A stretch of 64,000 bases of DNA from Bacillota bacterium (GTDB taxonomy: Bacteria > Bacillota > Clostridia > Oscillospirales > Acutalibacteraceae). The stretch spans positions 124,001 to 188,000 of the forward strand of contig JAEWDK010000008.1 in the NCBI GenBank assembly GCA_023390175.1, given 5' to 3'. Positions 42,674-51,524 of the stretch are shown piece by piece. The notes under the pieces are model-generated. The model saw only the letters and a list, made by a program, of their open reading frames with translations, did no database searches and had not been told where the DNA came from. Within the stretch, counting starts at the first letter, position 1, and each line of letters starts with the position of its first letter. Both the position numbers and the translations under genes were made by a program.

Positions 42674-43309
42674 TTAGTTAGGAGCAGCAGGAGAAGAAGA
42701 TTCTACCGGTACCTCGCTGCCGTTGCTGTATTTCCAACTGTCAATCTTTTCGTTTGTTGTATGAGGAGTAAAATTATCCGCTTGAATCGCTTCAGCCGTT
42801 ACGTTGATGCTGAAACTCTTACTGGCAAATGCATTGTCCCATTCTTCTGGAATTTTTACATTTTCAAAGAATTTCACATCCTTATTTGTTGCTAATTTAC
42901 TCTGATAATAATAATACCCATCGCTTGCCAAAACCCAATTACTCTCACTAATATCAATACCCTTCAGTAATTGATTTCTACGGGTAGCTTCATTATCTGC
43001 GTTATCATCGAAGTTAAGCCCTGTAATATCAAGCTTGCAGCGGATATACGCATCATGGCTGCCGGTATTGGTAATCGTAGGATCCTTTACGATGGACTGG
43101 CCGGGCGTAATATCGTGCATATAAATTACGTTACCGTCTTGGCTGCCGGAATCCTTGAATTTCGGTTCCGTCAGCGTGATTTTTACATCGCCCGTCGTGA
43201 TTGTGTTATTCACAGTACCTTGGCTGGTGAAAAACGCGAGCGTTGAACCAACGACAATCAAAGCGACAAGTGACACCGCCGTTACGATAATCGATACTTT
43301 TTTCTTCAT
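42674..43309 (-). CDS. TasA/camelysin-like protein with SipW-type signal peptide (1)
   Basis: 211 residues. N-terminus KKKVSIIVTAVSLVALIVVG then STLAFFTSQ, the signal class processed by SipW. The mature part starts with an NTITTGDVKITLTEP beta strand, followed by DITPGQSIVKDPTITNTGSHDAYIR, the conserved donor/acceptor-strand region of TasA-like fibre subunits, and a C-terminal SFSINVTAEAIQAD strand. Expected to be exported and to assemble into surface filaments or coat. Last of the three paralogues on the transcript, 95 bases behind paralogue 2. SD GAGGAATAGAG. Confidence 0.85.
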   Translation of the reverse strand: MKKKVSIIVTAVSLVALIVVGSTLAFFTSQGTVNNTITTGDVKITLTEPKFKDSGSQDGNVIYMHDITPGQSIVKDPTITNTGSHDAYIRCKLDITGLNFDDNADNEATRRNQLLKGIDISESNWVLASDGYYYYQSKLATNKDVKFFENVKIPEEWDNAFASKSFSINVTAEAIQADNFTPHTTNEKIDSWKYSNGSEVPVESSSPAAPN

Positions 43310-43404
43310 CTCTATTCCTCCTCTCTTTAAACATCTGCCTTGCTGGCAGAAAATGCTGCCGGCACTACAGAAGCTCTAAAGTTAAGCTCTACAAATATTC
43401 GATA

Positions 43405-43983
43405 TTACCAGTTTGCTTTGGCAAGTTGATCGTCAACACTCATGGCTGCTCCAGCTACATTGTGCTGAATTGCAAAAGAGGAAACAATAATGTTAAAATT
43501 ATTTGTTAGTGTTTTCATATCATCACTCGTTGCGTCAGCAGAAGCTTCTACCTTTGTGAAGAGAGCCGTAAGAGGAGTATTCGCGCTACTATTATGTGCA
43601 ATAGTTTGTTTGTATTTGTAAACGCCAGGATATTTAACTGCATCAACTAAAGACCAATCACTTTGAAAATCGATGCTTACTCTGTTGCTATTAATAAGAG
43701 TTTGTAATGCTGCCGGAATAACTACTTTCATATACACATCACACTCTTCGCTGCCTGCAGCAACTGTAACAATAGGATTTTTATCAAATGATGTGCCTGG
43801 AACTAAATTGTGAGAAGCACTGCTATTCCAATTAGTTTCAGTTAGCGTAGTAGTGACATTACCAACCGTAAATGTGTTGGTTTTTGTTGCTGTGCTGGTC
43901 AAATAAGCTAAAGTTGAACCGACAGCAACCGCGCCGACTAGTGCCAGGGAAACAACCATTGTTAAAATACTTTTCTTTTTCAT
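43405..43983 (-). CDS. TasA/camelysin-like protein with SipW-type signal peptide (2)
   Basis: 192 residues, same plan as paralogue 1: signal segment GAVAVGSTLAYLTSTAT, NTFTVGNVTTTLTETNW, then LVPGTSFDKNPIVTVAAGSEECDVYMK. The C-terminal strand reads FNIIVSSFAIQHNVAG. It is shorter and more AT-rich than the others. GGAGGG precedes the ATG. It follows the SipW gene by 57 bases. Confidence 0.85.
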   Translation of the reverse strand: MKKKSILTMVVSLALVGAVAVGSTLAYLTSTATKTNTFTVGNVTTTLTETNWNSSASHNLVPGTSFDKNPIVTVAAGSEECDVYMKVVIPAALQTLINSNRVSIDFQSDWSLVDAVKYPGVYKYKQTIAHNSSANTPLTALFTKVEASADATSDDMKTLTNNFNIIVSSFAIQHNVAGAAMSVDDQLAKANW

Positions 43984-44040
43984 TGTAAATACCCTCCAAT
44001 AATAATTTTATTTTTTTATTCAGTTTCCTAAATAAATCGA

Positions 44041-44562
44041 CTAAGTTGTTTGGGATTCTTCCGGTTCCTTGGATTTTTCGGGCTCTTTTGTAAAAATTTC
44101 AGGAAGAAACGAAAGCAGGATAATAACAACCACGACTCCGGTCGCAGCCAGAATTCCTCTGGGCGTTTTTATATTTACAGAGATATAACCAAGCCACGGA
44201 ACACTGATGTTGGAAGCCCTTCCCACCAGATTTTCAAAGTTTGTGGGGCCGTCCTCCGCGTTGTTGGCATCACCCTTGGTAATAAACTGCTTTTTATCCG
44301 TATCAATTTTCACTACGCGGTGAGTTGCATAAGCACCCTGGTCTGAAAGGCGAAACGTGATTGGGTCACCAACCTTGATTTCAGCAGCGGGTACTTTTTT
44401 TACGAATACGATGCTGCCAACATGGTAAGCAGGTTCCATACTGCCGCTCAGCACGGCGAGGGTTTGGTAGCCGAACGCGTAGGGAAGCAGCAGAATGCCG
44501 GCAATCAGCACCATGATAACCAAAATAATACTTGATAAAATGTTACATATCCTTTTAAACAC
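44041..44562 (-). CDS. sipW: Signal peptidase I of the SipW (ER/archaeal) type
   Basis: A 173-residue membrane peptidase that cleaves signal peptides of TasA-like proteins. Transmembrane helix at about 8-30, catalytic Ser41 in LSGSMEP, and His81 in YATHRVV in place of the usual bacterial Lys; this Ser-His form defines the SipW class. ITKGDANNAED is the conserved box E region. A second helix (about 138-155) and an acidic Lys/Glu-rich tail end the protein. GTG start after CAGGAGG. It is embedded among its probable three substrates. Confidence 0.93.
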   Translation of the reverse strand: MFKRICNILSSIILVIMVLIAGILLLPYAFGYQTLAVLSGSMEPAYHVGSIVFVKKVPAAEIKVGDPITFRLSDQGAYATHRVVKIDTDKKQFITKGDANNAEDGPTNFENLVGRASNISVPWLGYISVNIKTPRGILAATGVVVVIILLSFLPEIFTKEPEKSKEPEESQTT

Positions 44563-44585
44563 AACGTCCTCCTGTAAAAATCCAA

Positions 44586-45263
44586 TCAGGGATTATTAGG
44601 TGTTAATATGTGAGTACTGTTATCTATCGAAACAGGCCAGGCTTCCTGCGCGGCTGGTGTGTTGCCTGCTGTTTTTCCTAAAGCCTGAATGGAATCTGTC
44701 AGCACATCAAGGTTAAACTTCGTCTGCCAAGCCGCCGCATCGCTTCCGGAGAACCGCACTTCCTGCAGCAAGGTGGCGGTCTTTGTTCCCGGCTTCACAA
44801 CATCGGTGTAATAGAAGCAGTTGTCACCCGCGCGATATTTCCACTTGCTGTTCCAGCCACTGTCAAACACCAAGGTGATTGTCAAGTCCTTATTTGTAAA
44901 CGGATGGAATACAATTTGGTTATTGGCAGGAGTGGTCATCGGGAAGTTTCCGCCAAGATTAGAACTGCTATCTCGCAGTGTGGGTACTAACTGCACACGC
45001 ACATAAGCATCAATCGCATTCTCGCCGGCCTTGTTTTCCACCTGCACCAGCTTGGGCGCTACATTATTGGCAATCACAATCGAGTTGCTGGAATTTGGGG
45101 TCGTATTGTTGTTTTCATTAATTTCAGCAGTCAAAGTACCAACGCCAAAGTGATTTACCATCGCCTGCGGCTTGCTCGTCAGGTATGCCATTGTGATACT
45201 GGCAGCCACCAGAGCGACGGTCAATACCAAAGAAGCCGTAATAATCAGTCTCTTCTTGTTCAT
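44586..45263 (-). CDS. TasA/camelysin-like protein with SipW-type signal peptide (3)
   Basis: About 225 residues. Signal segment LIITASLVLTVALVAASI then TMAYLTSKPQ; mature NHFGVGTLTAEINE and VEVNKAGENAIDAYVR-like region (VQVENKAGENAIDAYVRVQL). It is the most divergent of the three paralogues and lies directly behind the adhesin gene (12 bases), so it may be the adaptor between fibre and adhesin (inference). ATG at 45263, 8 bases after AAGGAG; two earlier in-frame starts exist. Confidence 0.8.
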   Translation of the reverse strand: MNKKRLIITASLVLTVALVAASITMAYLTSKPQAMVNHFGVGTLTAEINENNNTTPNSSNSIVIANNVAPKLVQVENKAGENAIDAYVRVQLVPTLRDSSSNLGGNFPMTTPANNQIVFHPFTNKDLTITLVFDSGWNSKWKYRAGDNCFYYTDVVKPGTKTATLLQEVRFSGSDAAAWQTKFNLDVLTDSIQALGKTAGNTPAAQEAWPVSIDNSTHILTPNNP

Positions 45264-45275
45264 TTCCATCACTCC

Positions 45276-48200
45276 TTATTCCGTTGGCGGGCTCGCTACA
45301 AAAACATTTGTAACGCTGTCCTGACCACTGATCCATTTGTTGTTGGTAAGCTGATTCGTTATTGTGGCCGTAGTCGATTCCGTAAATGTGGTTGGGGTGC
45401 CTGCATTTCTGCCAAGATATTGACCTGCTGAATACTGCGTGACACCCTGCTGCTTGTAGCGCCAGGCGGAGCCGGAGATTTCAGTTACTTTGTAATTACC
45501 CTGCGGTAAATTTATAATCACTTTGGAGCCGGCACCGTGAATGACTTCATAGGAAGTGGAAAGTACCGTTCCGGTGCGGGCGGTGTCCGTTTTGGCGTAC
45601 CTTTCGACTTTGAAAGTAAAGAACTGGTTGGGGGCTGCTGTTCCCGTTACAGTTTTTGTAATAGTCAGTTGACCCTTGATCACATTAACCGTGTAAACAC
45701 TGGTTACAGAGGTCGTTGGAATTGCCGGGCCAGCTGAAGCTGCGCCGGTACCAGCCGGAGTATAAGTTACTTTATAGTAGAAAGGCGTCGTATCCGACGG
45801 AGTAAGCGCGGCAATGGCAGCGGGATCCACACCGTCTGCGGGATTTGTACAGTTTTCATCGTAATACCACTTGGCTGAAATTGTTCCTGTTTGGCCTTTT
45901 CCGCACCACATTGGCGAATTAGGATTATTAAACGCGGCAACATCAACGGATATATTGGCAGGAAGGGTTCCTACCTCTTCACCGAGGAAAATAGTTTTCG
46001 ACTGATTTGCCTGCGGGAGATAAATCGGCACATTCACCGTCGGCTGCCTAAACAGCATCTTAACATTATCACCGTTTGCATTTACAAAAGAAACATAAGA
46101 ATCCGCTCTTACGTTGGTTATAATATCGTTGCCGCCAAAGAATTCCGACTTCGCCATAACCTGAATTGTGTTTGACCATTGACCCGTTACCGGAATTGTC
46201 TGACCTCTCCACACAACTTTCCAGACTTGAGCCACATTGTCATAGCTCACAACGCCGCCATTGGCAAGTGTTGTCGGGTTGATTTTATCAGTAACCTCCG
46301 TGCCACCATTTAGAACCACGAAGCGAGGGTCAATCGTGTCCTGAACCGTTGCCCCGTCAATCGCCGCATTTGTCGCTACAGCCCGATACAATGTGGCAGG
46401 CTCTGGTATTACAACACTGCTGGCATTATACCAAGCGGTACTTGTAGTTTCGGGCGCTACCGACCAAGTGACACGATCATATCCTCCACCAGGATGTTGG
46501 ATGAAATAATCCGTCCCTGAAACCGGTGTTGTAGCAATATTGATTGAATTATATTGATAACTCGGTGTTGTGATCATTTTTTGGAATTGTGCGTGATTAA
46601 CAATCTTTGAATCATGGTAATTGTCTGTGTCATACTGCCAAATATACTCATCCTCGTCATAATAATAATATTTACCTCCGCTTTCCCAAGCAGAGTAATA
46701 CGTGTCTGAATAAGGTGACTGACCACTATTATAATAAGTCAGAGGAATACGAGTGCCATCCTTTAGTAAGATAGAATATGATGCAGTACTGTCTCCACCG
46801 CTGGATACTGTACTATAAGCGACCTTCTGATAAGTTATTGTAGGCAACCCAGCAGTTCTAGTATAAAGATTCGTTAAAGAAATTGGAGTATCATCTTTGA
46901 ACCAGTTATAAGTGGTTGCAGCCGGCTGCGTTCTTTTTGTAACTGCTGTTGTTCCTGCACTGTCAGTATAATAGATACCGTCAGGTAATGTGCTGTAAGG
47001 TTTCACGCACGGCTCATACGTATCGCCGATCGAATGAACCGACGCGGACAATGACAGTTGATAGGTGCGGCGCCCTGCTCCGGTTGTAGAATCAAAGTCC
47101 CCCGTGTACTGAGCGGTTTTGTTCAAATCCAAATTTTTGACACTGATGGTGACATAAGCGTCTGCGGTGTACGTGTTGCTGTTTGGCGTACAGGCAGCCG
47201 TGTACTTAAACTGTAAGTTTCCGGAATAACCTGCGGCAGGAATAAAGGTACCGGTACCGTCGGTACCAACGGTTAAACTGCCTATATTCGTGGCACCCTG
47301 TAAAACGGTGTAATGTCCGCCGCCGTCATTTCGTAACGTGATTCCTTCCGTGCTGCTGACCAAAGAATTGACGTTAACTTGAAGAGCAGCATTCGCCGTG
47401 ACATCATCATTGGCAAGATAAACCTTATCATTCTTTAAAATATCAAGATTTGCAGGCGTACCGGAGGTTGTCTGATAATAATCGTTCTGTGCCTGCACGC
47501 GATAGTCGTTGCTGTGCGTAAACGTGATTTGCGGTTCATCCATGCCGCCGCCGCCTGCATATTCCTGTGTGAAAATATCAATTACATACTCCTCACCGGC
47601 GGCAGGAGTACCCGTCCGGAAAAGCGCTGCCCCGATATTGTCCAAATCAGCATTCACATACCAGCCATCTGTAGACGGCATAGCTGTTTTACTTTCGTTT
47701 GAATTATGAGCCGTCATACCGACCCTGCCATGAAATGTTGTTCCTGCGTTCTCTAAAGCAGTTTGGTAAAGATAATTCGGGCCATCCCTGGGGCCGCTGG
47801 TGCCGGACCAGAACGCAAGATAATCCAAATAATTATCGTCCGTCAGAACAGTGCCCCTCTTGTAGCAGAAAATGAAAATATCATCGTTAATCGGGACTAC
47901 ATTTCCATTGTTAAAGGCTGTATAATTACTTTGATTGACGGAAGAATACCGAACCGTATCTGTTCTTTGAAAGCCGGCCGGAATTGTAAATGTACCCTGA
48001 AATCGGCGCAGATCCATCTTGGAATTTCCACCTGACTGTGTCTGATAATTCCATGTAGCTGAAGTATTGCTATTGGCATTCCATATTTGAGTTGGGCTTG
48101 TCTGAGTATGGTTCACCGTATTTGCTACCGACCAAGTCCAGTTGGTATTTGCAACGTTTTTTTTGACTTCACTTGTTTCCATTGAACGGCTCCAAGTGAT

Positions 48201-48386
48201 AACCGCAGGAGTCGGCGCAGGATTCACAACCCCCAATAATGACATCGATGCGGCGGAATCCTGTTCAACTGAATCAGCTGCCGGAGTGGTATCCGCCATC
48301 GCAGTATTAAATGTGCAGCTCACCACTATCATGATTGCCAAGACGAGGGAAATTGCCCGTTTTTGAATTATTTTGCTCATGTTCAT
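45276..48386 (-). CDS. 1036-residue secreted adhesin-like protein, first gene of the SipW locus
   Basis: An ordinary Sec signal peptide (KIIQKRAISLVLAIMIVVS, ending AMA) is followed by a long beta-rich, Thr/Asn/Tyr-rich chain. About residues 310-410 resemble a cadherin- or Ig-like tandem domain (DILKNDKVYLANDDVTANAA). A prealbumin/Cna-B-like domain lies near the C-terminus (GQLTITKTVTGTAAPNQFFT, then INLPQGNYKVTEISGSAW). No LPXTG-like motif, terminal membrane helix or surface-layer repeat is seen, so anchoring must be through partners, plausibly the downstream TasA-like subunits. GAGGAGCGGTGA precedes the ATG. It carries the only clear promoter of the locus. Confidence 0.8.
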   Translation of the reverse strand: MNMSKIIQKRAISLVLAIMIVVSCTFNTAMADTTPAADSVEQDSAASMSLLGVVNPAPTPAVITWSRSMETSEVKKNVANTNWTWSVANTVNHTQTSPTQIWNANSNTSATWNYQTQSGGNSKMDLRRFQGTFTIPAGFQRTDTVRYSSVNQSNYTAFNNGNVVPINDDIFIFCYKRGTVLTDDNYLDYLAFWSGTSGPRDGPNYLYQTALENAGTTFHGRVGMTAHNSNESKTAMPSTDGWYVNADLDNIGAALFRTGTPAAGEEYVIDIFTQEYAGGGGMDEPQITFTHSNDYRVQAQNDYYQTTSGTPANLDILKNDKVYLANDDVTANAALQVNVNSLVSSTEGITLRNDGGGHYTVLQGATNIGSLTVGTDGTGTFIPAAGYSGNLQFKYTAACTPNSNTYTADAYVTISVKNLDLNKTAQYTGDFDSTTGAGRRTYQLSLSASVHSIGDTYEPCVKPYSTLPDGIYYTDSAGTTAVTKRTQPAATTYNWFKDDTPISLTNLYTRTAGLPTITYQKVAYSTVSSGGDSTASYSILLKDGTRIPLTYYNSGQSPYSDTYYSAWESGGKYYYYDEDEYIWQYDTDNYHDSKIVNHAQFQKMITTPSYQYNSINIATTPVSGTDYFIQHPGGGYDRVTWSVAPETTSTAWYNASSVVIPEPATLYRAVATNAAIDGATVQDTIDPRFVVLNGGTEVTDKINPTTLANGGVVSYDNVAQVWKVVWRGQTIPVTGQWSNTIQVMAKSEFFGGNDIITNVRADSYVSFVNANGDNVKMLFRQPTVNVPIYLPQANQSKTIFLGEEVGTLPANISVDVAAFNNPNSPMWCGKGQTGTISAKWYYDENCTNPADGVDPAAIAALTPSDTTPFYYKVTYTPAGTGAASAGPAIPTTSVTSVYTVNVIKGQLTITKTVTGTAAPNQFFTFKVERYAKTDTARTGTVLSTSYEVIHGAGSKVIINLPQGNYKVTEISGSAWRYKQQGVTQYSAGQYLGRNAGTPTTFTESTTATITNQLTNNKWISGQDSVTNVFVASPPTE

Positions 48387-48514
48387 TTTGAATCACCGCT
48401 CCTCTTTATATCAAAGGCTTCTGTGGCTGAACTGCCAGTTCTTAATTTATGTGACGTTATTTAATATCCCAAATATTAACTGTACTGTATAATATTGTTT
48501 ACTTTATAACCACA

Positions 48515-48547
48515 ATTATACACCCCGCTGGTCACACGCCGGTCACA
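48515..48547 (-). promoter_or_regulatory. SARP-type promoter of the SipW/TasA-like operon
   Basis: Minus strand: TGTGACC (48541-48547), 4 bases GGCG, TGTGACC (48530-48536), 9 bases, TATAAT (48515-48520). Two identical heptamers with 11-bp periodicity next to a -10 box, and no recognisable -35 box, is the arrangement known for SARP activators. A SARP-type gene lies at the other end of the operon. Confidence 0.6.
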
Positions 48548-48655
48548 AATATGTTAAATTTTTACATTTCATTATTTATACCAGGAATTATTTTTTATCT
48601 TGGTTCTTTTTTAGCCAGAAAATATAAAAAGCGAAAACGCGGGCACAAAGCAAAA

Positions 48656-48679
48656 CGCCCTCCACCAAAGTGAAGGGCG
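48656..48679 (-). terminator. Terminator of the oleate hydratase gene
   Basis: CGCCCT/AGGGCG with an inner CAC/GTG pair, followed on the minus strand by TTTTG, about 60 bases after the stop codon. Confidence 0.65.
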
Positions 48680-48737
48680 CCGTCCTGCCTCCCGTTTATC
48701 GGGCATATTTTTCTGAAATCAATATTTTGGAGCTGCG

Positions 48738-50543
48738 TTACCATTTATCTGTCTTAGGTGCCTCAGGATTGAGCACATACCGTTTAAGCGGCACGGTTCT
48801 GTCACGCCCAAGATACATCGCATAATATGGCGGGATTGCATTGATCGTGGCAACAAGTTTCCTCTTCATTTCATTGATCTTCAGCGGGTTGATGCTTGGC
48901 AAATCCTCGACCGTAACTGGCTCCTCGATACCGGCAAAACGCTTCACGCGTTCTACCATGTAGCGCACGTCATAACGGGAGGGATAAACCTCCAGCACAT
49001 CCTTTTCAAGGCCGGTGAGCGTATAGACCGTCTCCATAGCGGTACGAACCGACAGCTCAACCGTGAATGACGCATCACCCGGATGCTCAACATACTGTCC
49101 CAGAAAACCGAGATTGGTGCAGCCGTCCGGCACATAGTTCGGGCAATCCGAAATTTTGCGGGGCATAAAATGGGCTCCGATATACGGCATCATACAAGTT
49201 GAAACATATGTATGCTTAAGCAGTTCGTCCTTCATATCGAGCATATTCAGCTGATAAAGGAATTCCGTCATAATTTCGTCACCGGTACACTCAGACATAG
49301 GCTTTTTGACATAATCTCCTTCGTTTTCGCCGTAAAGGCCATCTGCCCATAGAACGTCCTCGTCATCCGCCTGATCTGGGAAAAAGGGCTTGTGGTGAAG
49401 TACAAAGGAAATATCCCAGCTTGAATCCTTAAGCGTAATCGCGCCGCCGGTTCCGGCTTTGCTGCCTGTTAACCGTTCGAGACGCTCAACAAACTGGGGA
49501 TACCCTTTAATCGTCGGGAAGAAAGACATCCATTTTGTCTTATCGATCATTCCAAGGAAATTGTCGGGATTTCCGAACTTCGCATCTTTTTTTGCAAGGT
49601 TCTTCCACAAGGTAAACAGACTAAGGTCGGTGGTATCACGGTTAGTTTTTGCCACTGTGCGGTTGTCTCCAAAGGCATAGTTGGTAGTTAGTGAGCCAAT
49701 GGTTGCAAAAACCAGATCGCGTTCACCGACACTGATGACCTGCTCCTGCCCATTCTGGCGGAGCCGAATGCCTTTCACCGTATTGCAGGCGGCGTCCATC
49801 TCCAAATCATAAACCGAGCAGCCGTACGCGGTTTTAACGCCCTGAGCGCTCAGCCATGTCATAAGGGGCTTGATCATGTCATCGTATTCATTGTATTTTG
49901 TATGAATGATGCCTTCCAGATATTCGTTGCGTGTCAGCAGCGCAAAGCGCTGAAAATACCTCCGGCACTCCAGGGCACTGTGATAGGTCTTGAAAGCAAG
50001 GCAGCTGTGGAAGCACAGCCACAGGCTGCTGCGGAAAAATGTCGGACCGAAAAAGTCCTCGATAGCCTTGCCCTCCAGTTCGGATTCCGGCAGCTCCATA
50101 AAATGCATCATCGCATTCATGTCCTGCGGCTCGAACTTGTAATCGTGCACCTTGTCATAGATTTCACCGTTTTTTGTCAGTATGCGGGCCTCGGAATGAA
50201 TTGGCTCATCGCGATTGAAATCCACGATATCATCGAGAACGGTACGTCCCTCGTTTTCAAGAGATGGAATCTTGCTATAAAGATACCACAGACATTCCAT
50301 GTATTGTTCCATCTCGCGCTCGCCGCGGCAAAGGTATCCGGATTCACCGCGTACGCCGTCGCAGCATCCGCCGACATCTTCGAACCGCTCAAGGATTGTG
50401 ATATTGGCTCCGGACATCCCAGCGTCGTCCACAAGAAAAGCTGCCGTGGCCAATCCCGCAAGACCTCCGCCAATAATATAGGCTTTGCGATTTTCAATAT
50501 CCGGGGCTTTTTTTGCATGGTACATGGTTTTGTAAATGTTCAT
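48738..50543 (-). CDS. Oleate hydratase (MCRA family)
   Basis: Adds water to the cis-9 double bond of oleic or linoleic acid to give 10-hydroxy fatty acids, using FAD without net redox. 601 residues. The dinucleotide fold GGGLAGLATA is at about residues 25-34, then RFEDVGGCCDG and RGEREMEQYMECLWYLY as in characterised hydratases, and GQYVEHPGDASFTVELSVRT near the C-terminus. It detoxifies free unsaturated fatty acids in Gram-positive bacteria. SD AAAGGAAG before the ATG. It diverges from a TetR gene, the usual arrangement for fatty-acid-responsive control. Confidence 0.95.
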   Translation of the reverse strand: MNIYKTMYHAKKAPDIENRKAYIIGGGLAGLATAAFLVDDAGMSGANITILERFEDVGGCCDGVRGESGYLCRGEREMEQYMECLWYLYSKIPSLENEGRTVLDDIVDFNRDEPIHSEARILTKNGEIYDKVHDYKFEPQDMNAMMHFMELPESELEGKAIEDFFGPTFFRSSLWLCFHSCLAFKTYHSALECRRYFQRFALLTRNEYLEGIIHTKYNEYDDMIKPLMTWLSAQGVKTAYGCSVYDLEMDAACNTVKGIRLRQNGQEQVISVGERDLVFATIGSLTTNYAFGDNRTVAKTNRDTTDLSLFTLWKNLAKKDAKFGNPDNFLGMIDKTKWMSFFPTIKGYPQFVERLERLTGSKAGTGGAITLKDSSWDISFVLHHKPFFPDQADDEDVLWADGLYGENEGDYVKKPMSECTGDEIMTEFLYQLNMLDMKDELLKHTYVSTCMMPYIGAHFMPRKISDCPNYVPDGCTNLGFLGQYVEHPGDASFTVELSVRTAMETVYTLTGLEKDVLEVYPSRYDVRYMVERVKRFAGIEEPVTVEDLPSINPLKINEMKRKLVATINAIPPYYAMYLGRDRTVPLKRYVLNPEAPKTDKW

Positions 50544-50631
50544 AAATATCTTCCTTTCTATCCGGCGGGCTTTCTTCGGCCCGGGTCCTCTTTGATGTTT
50601 CCAGAGTAGCAGAAGCGCGGCACTGTGAAAA

Positions 50632-50684
50632 TTGACACGTGAACTGAGCTGTCAAAATTTTTTACACCCGGCTGTCGGTGTAAA
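50632..50684. promoter_or_regulatory. Operator-like palindromes between oleate hydratase and TetR genes
   Basis: TTGACA (50632-50637) mirrors TGTCAA (50650-50655), and TTTACACC (50661-50668) mirrors GGTGTAAA (50677-50684). Both lie in the divergent control region, upstream of TATAAT (50720-50725) on the plus strand. They are candidate TetR binding sites. Confidence 0.5.
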
Positions 50685-50757
50685 GATCCGTAAACCTTCT
50701 TCCAGAAGCCCAAAAGTGATATAATGTTGGCAAGCAGAAAAAGGGTGGTGGTACCAT

Positions 50758-51318
50758 ATGCTGAAAACCGCAAAATATGCCTTTGCAGATTCTTTGAAGA
50801 AAATGCTTGAGACCAAAACGCTTGAACATATCACGGTTAAAGATATTGTGCAGGATTGTGGAACGACGCGTCAGGCGTTTTATTATCACTTTGATGATAT
50901 TTACAGCCTTCTCGAATGGGTTTATATTCAGGAAGCCGCATCGCTGCTTGAAAATCATCGTGACATCAACACCTGGCAGCAAGGCTACAGCTTAATTCTA
51001 GACTGGATGCATGACAACAAACAGCTTGTCATCAATACTTTCAGATCGGTCAGCCGCGATTATCTTGAAACTTTCATGTACGACTGGCTTTTTCCTAAAA
51101 TCTTTGAGGTTGTGCAGACCATGTCTGCACAAATGAATGTCAAAAAAGAATACAAGGAATTTATCGCTCGTTTCTATACACTTTCACTTGTTGCGATCAG
51201 CTTGGACTGGGTGCGTGCCGGGATGAAAGAAACTCCCGAAAATATTGTGTGGCAAGTCGAAACAATCATGAAAGACAGTTTCATGAGAGTTTTAGAAAAA
51301 TACCATAATCATTCTTGA
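50758..51318 (+). CDS. TetR-family regulator divergent from oleate hydratase
   Basis: 186 residues. N-terminal TetR helix-turn-helix (KTAKYAFADSLKKMLETKTL; then ITVKDIVQDCG, TTRQAFYYHFDDIYSL), with an all-helical ligand domain after about residue 60. It probably represses the oleate hydratase gene and itself, and lets go when a fatty acid or its CoA ester binds (inference from position). AAAGGGTGG gives the ribosome site. Confidence 0.85.
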   Translation: MLKTAKYAFADSLKKMLETKTLEHITVKDIVQDCGTTRQAFYYHFDDIYSLLEWVYIQEAASLLENHRDINTWQQGYSLILDWMHDNKQLVINTFRSVSRDYLETFMYDWLFPKIFEVVQTMSAQMNVKKEYKEFIARFYTLSLVAISLDWVRAGMKETPENIVWQVETIMKDSFMRVLEKYHNHS

Positions 51319-51464
51319 TCATTCCGAAGATCTCGTTGCGGTAATTCAGACCTGTTTTATTCTATCTTATCAGCATTAAATGTGATGCGCTTCATTCAGC
51401 GTTTTAATCAAAACCTCCGGCATTGAACGCGTGGTATGCACGAGCCCTAAAAGAGCATAGGATC

Positions 51465-51487
51465 GCCAGCGCCTAAAAGACGCTGGC
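51465..51487. other. Right-end hairpin of the IS200-type element
   Basis: GCCAGCG (51465-51471) pairs with CGCTGGC (51481-51487), 38 bases beyond the transposase stop. It fits the subterminal hairpin recognised by IS200 transposase and may also terminate its transcript. Confidence 0.55.
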
Positions 51488-51524
51488 TTTCACTTTGTTC
51501 AAGCCGTAGTGGACTGACTACCGG

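Noticed and set aside
45276..48386. Autolysin or S-layer role for the large SipW-locus protein
   Set aside because: No catalytic motif, SLH or other wall-binding repeat is visible; only adhesin-like beta domains.
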